Source: Tetracentron sinense
Taxonomy: Eukaryota > Streptophyta > Magnoliopsida > Trochodendrales > Trochodendraceae
Direction: 5' to 3'
NCBI GenBank assembly: GCA_015143295.1
Contig: JABCRI010000149.1
Coordinates: forward strand, 1 to 64,000
DNA: 64,000 nt
The position numbers and the translations under genes are program-made. The notes under the pieces were generated by a model. It searched no databases. It was not told the origin of the DNA and saw only the letters and a program-made list of their open reading frames with translations. Shown here in pieces: positions 60,163 through 64,000 of this stretch; the stretch's first letter is position 1, and each line of letters starts with the position of its first letter.

Positions 60163-61980
60163 TGCTAAATGTTATACATAAAATCACCTCAAACTTAACT
60201 TGCTAATCATTTAGAGTAATTATTTATATTATTTTATGCTACTTGGTTGTTTATTCTTATTTCAGGTTCATACGAGGAAAAGAAGATAAAATGGAAGATT
60301 TACAAGCTTCAAAGACTCCAAAAATCTCAGAAAAAAAGAAGAGTAAAAGAAAGAAGAAGAAAAGAGAGTGAAATCGCAGAAATCTACCTGATAAATCGAT
60401 TGGACAAAATCGCACTTCTATCAATAGAGGGGTAGTTTGGTAATTTTTCTTTATCCAAAATTTATGAAACTTTTTGGGTAGATTTTAGATGACCTAAAGG
60501 AGCTATGTTTAAAATTTCGGGTCAATCCGATTAAAATTGAGCTCTCTAGAATTATTTGAAGTTCAGTGGCAAAACTGTAAATAGGGTGAAATAATATTCC
60601 GTGAATAGTGTTTCGTGAATAGTATTTTAGTACTTCTAAACACTTTCCAACTCTATTATTATCTTCCTAAATGATGGTTTAATCCTCATTCAACCCTAAG
60701 AGAGTTTAGAGAGAGAAAAAGAAGAGTTGTATCTCAATTAGAACTCCTTATTCTAGAAGGACTCTATCTTTCTATCTTTCTCTATAAAAAAGAGAATTCT
60801 TAACCATTATCATTAGAGAGAGAGAGAAATTTGTAGAGATTTTGGATCTGAAGAAGAGAAGCTCTGGAGATCAAGGAAGTCATGAAGAGAAGTGCTGCAA
60901 CTTTATCCATGAAGATGTTGCATTCCTCCCTCGCGATGAACTAATTTCTACTCTAGGATTTCGATGAAACCCTAGCCAAGTAACTGTGTCCTTTATTTTG
61001 TTTTTATTTTAATTCTCTGCATTGTAAGACATTGATTGCATAATGAGAGGGTTGTTTTCAAACAACCGGATTTATTTGAATTATATTTAATTTCAATGGA
61101 ATTCTCAACCTTGTCTTAGGTATAATGAAATTGGGATTAAAATCACTTGTGTTAATTTTCGTTAGAATTTAAACATAGGTTTTATGCAACAGTTTTAAAA
61201 TATCGAGAGATTAAATCTGAAGATATTTTATGCTAAGGGAAGACGAGTGATTACACAACCGTAGATTAGTGTGTATCATTCGTGCTAACCGAAGATATGA
61301 TATTCTAAGGATATAATCCCTTGAACTTTTCTTGAACAGTTGAGAGGGGACGTGCTGTCACTCTAACTGGAATGTTTACAATTTAAGAGGTTATAATAAA
61401 TTTAAAATATGGATTAGTTATTAGGTTAGTGGTGGATTTGAAAACCCTAGATTTTCTCTTCAAAAGGATTTAAAAACCCAATTGTTTTTAGTTTAATTTA
61501 GAAATTTCATTTAAATTAGTTTAATTCATTGTTTTAGTTTAATCAAATCAAAATTCAATTGCCTCAATTATTAGTTTAAAATTAATCTGAATAAAAAGCA
61601 ACGAAACCAGCGCAGTCCTCAGAGGAACGATACCCTTACTAGTACTATTCTACAGAATTATTACTAAGAATGAATAATTTAAGATTGACTGACGATCAAT
61701 TTTTGGCGCCGTTGCCGGGGATTGCTGGAACGGTCTAGTTGTTAATTTGAAAGATTAAATTTAAATTAATCATAAAAAAAAAATCCAAAAATATTTTTCT
61801 TTTTATTTAATTGAAAATATTTGTGTTTTCAGGTACCAAATCGCTCAAACTGCAGGGATTGAAAAAGCTTATTCAACATCGTGGAAAGCAGGAGAGTTAT
61901 GTGAGTATTTACTTTTTAAGTAGATATTTTATTTTAATTTGGTGTCTGTCAAACATAGAGTTTTTCTTTTAGGATGTATG
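60163..61980 (+). mobile_element. Athila/Tat-like Gypsy LTR with primer-binding site, truncated
   Basis: TTTTTGGCGCCGTTGCCGGG at 61701 contains TGGCGCCGTTGCCGGGGA (61704-61721), complementary to the 3' end of tRNA-Asp, the primer of Athila-like elements. The preceding 1.5 kb, from about 60163 (TGCTAAATGTTATAC), has the size and AT content of such an LTR. The internal region is cut at about 61981 by another LTR-like sequence. The LTR start is approximate. Confidence 0.6.
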
Positions 61981-61982
61981 TG

Positions 61983-63786
61983 TCAGCACCCTATTTTTAC
62001 ACCCCGTTAACCGTGGTTAATTAATTTAGCTATGGTCCAAACCCTAGATCAACCCTAGTTCCAAACCCTAGGTAAACCCTTAACTATAGGACTAAAGCCT
62101 AGTTAAGACCCTAGTTAACCCTAAGCTTAACCCTAGGTAGTCCTAAACCCAAACCCTAGGTAGCCCTAGCCTAACCTTAGTAAGCCCTAGGTATACCCAA
62201 GGCCCAAGCCCATTTGACCAAACTTATACCTAGACAACTCAATCAAACCCAATTACCTAATTTTATTACCCAACCCAAGTAGTCAAGCCCAAATACCCAA
62301 TCACCCAAATGCCTAAGCCAAAGCCTATTTCCATAGCCCAAGCCCAAATGTCATAGTCAAAGTCCAATAATCATAACCCATGACCCATCTACTAATAACC
62401 CATGATCCATAAGACCTAATCCACATATCCATATCCACCTACCCTATATCCTACAACCCATACCCATATAACCCATAGTTCACTCAACCCACCAACTCTC
62501 TTACATCTCTCTTACATCAACCCATACCTATATAACTCATAGTTCACTCAACCCACCAACTCTCTTACATCTCTCTTACATCAACCCATACCTATATAAC
62601 TCATAGTTCACTCAACCCACCAACTCTCTTACACCCTGTATCCTACAATCCATACTCATATAACTCATAGTTCACTCAACCCACCAACTCTCTTACACTT
62701 CTTACAACACTCAATCTATCAACTCATCTTACAACACTCAAGTCTTTACCTACTAGCTCCTTTTATCCCCCATGTAAAGGACACAACTCAACCTCTTAGT
62801 TTTCCTATAAATACCAATCCCTTAGCCCCTTAGATCCATCCCTCAAAACCCCTAGAAGGTTCCCACCCACTTGTGTTTCTCTTGAGTTTGAAGAAGGAAG
62901 AAGAAACTAAGGTTTAGAGTTTGGAAAGAATTCTAAGACTAAAAGCTTAGAGTTCTTCACTAACTCTCTTCCTTTGTGGATTCTAAAACCCTACCCCTTG
63001 GAGCATTGAAGGAGAATTCTTGGAGGAGTAGGCACTCCTTCTTTCATTTTCTCTTATTTTTTATCTTTTTTTTTATTTGGTTCTCTCCTCTTGATCTCTC
63101 ATTTCTCAAGCATAGTTGGGCCTCTCTACACCAATCTAATGGTGTAGAGGGACCCCATACCAAAGGCAAGGAGATGCTCCTTTTTTCTTTTCCTTTCCAT
63201 GTACATATTTTCTTCTTTTTTATGTACCCACAAGTGTGGATATGGGTAGGCCCATAGAGAGTGGAAGCTAAAGCTATACATCTCTTTTTCATTTTGTTTT
63301 CTTTTGAGATTCTAGTCCTCTTTCTAGAATTTTTTGTGAAAGCTCATCTTCTCCCTAACATTCTTTAGAGCAACATTATATCATTAATAATGGTGTAAAT
63401 GAACCACCTTAAAAGGGAGAGGATGAGTTTTCATTTTCTTTCATTTCTTTATTTTTCCTTCATGTTCTATGTTGAATGGGTAGGTGATGGTTTAAAGACT
63501 TAAGATAATTGATGGTGTAAGGACTTAAAGAGGACATTCTTAAAAATGTTTCATACTAAAGACAATGGTATTTGATCTATTATCAACATCAATCTAACAA
63601 AATAGGTGTTGGTAATAGACCATTTACTATTCATAAGGCACATCTCTCTTTATGTCTTAAACTATAATCTTTTAGCCAAACTCTTGGACTAAATTTGACT
63701 TTAGTTAAGTTTGTCAAAACCTTACCTATATGAAAATTCAAAAACATGATAAAATCTCAAAATACCAAAAACATGATAAAATCTCT
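61983..63786 (+). mobile_element. LTR-like sequence beginning TGTCAGCACCC
   Basis: The first 50 bases match the own-orientation start of the LTR of the gag-only element (TGTCAGCACCC then ATTTTTACACCCC), then diverge into CCCTAG-rich and ACCCA-rich text. No gag or pol is seen. 62976-63257 has an open frame without known motifs. Confidence 0.45.
62460..62700. repeat. 64-bp tandem repeat, about four copies
   Basis: AGTTCACTCAACCCACCAAC recurs at 62477, 62541, 62605 and 62669, exactly every 64 bp. Confidence 0.92.
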
Positions 63787-64000
63787 GTGAGCATGAGATC
63801 TTCCTACCCACTTTCACAATTATATGTTTTGACTTGAGTCGCCACCTAATCATTCTTAGGGATAGGTCCCGGGTATTTGTTTGTTTGGATAAGGCAAATG
63901 GTCTAATCAGAGTTAGGGTAAGTGGTTCGATTAAGCCCTGAGGAAGGTGTTAGGCACCCCAAGACCTCCGTTTTATAACGGTTACCTACTCCCTAAACTT
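63787..64000 (-). mobile_element. LTR end related to the gag-only element, cut by the window
   Basis: TGTGAGCATGAGATCTTCC and the following 200 bp follow 37980-38195 with substitutions (for example GAGTCGCCACCTAATCATTC). In its own (minus) orientation this is the 3' end of an LTR whose element lies to the right. Confidence 0.75.

Overview
The window is nuclear DNA from a flowering plant. It shows spliced class III peroxidase genes with GT-AG introns, a gibberellin 2-oxidase fragment, and abundant plant-type LTR retrotransposons, MITEs, a TRIM, a CACTA element and a Helitron. The species cannot be read from the sequence. Apart from transposon proteins, the genic content is a cluster of seven secretory class III peroxidase loci, named A to G here, and the last two exons of a GA2ox8-like gene. 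All exon limits were deduced by eye from frame, splice sites and comparison between paralogues. No computation or database search was run.

Layout: 1-3448 holds the 5' part of a Gypsy-type element (minus) whose LTR region carries a striking 23-bp-period array of palindromes. 3449-8610 is a segmental block with peroxidase A (minus) and a truncated Copia element. 8611-10861 is repeat-filled (Helitron, MITE, SINE). 10862-18660 and 18661-24760 are two tandem copies of a module that contains two convergent peroxidase genes, B(+)/C(-) and D(+)/E(-); a third copy is cut off at about 25200. 25381-30840 is a near-identical copy of the A block with peroxidase F (minus), and its Copia continues to 35161. 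35162-52080 is nested retrotransposons, including a complete young gag-only LTR element at 37980-45832. 52080-56900 is a more diverged copy of the A/F block with peroxidase G (minus); it lacks several of the insertions and so serves as a natural empty-site reference. 57511-58347 carries the GA2ox exons. The rest is LTR and MITE sequence, including an Athila-like LTR with its primer-binding site.

A, F, G and C look intact (326-327 codons, all eight structural cysteines, both haem-pocket histidines). The B/C/D/E modules are decaying. D is a pseudogene (161-bp exon deletion). B is frameshifted at its C-terminus, lacks the TATA box still present in D, and has a MITE carrying two solo LTRs just behind its stop. 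E is open but has a Cys-to-Ser change. B, D and E have each, by a different mutation, lost one partner of the same conserved disulfide. No wholly new biochemical system was found. The items most worth a second look are this repeated disulfide loss, the palindrome array, and the layered insertion and duplication history that exact target-site duplications and empty sites make readable.
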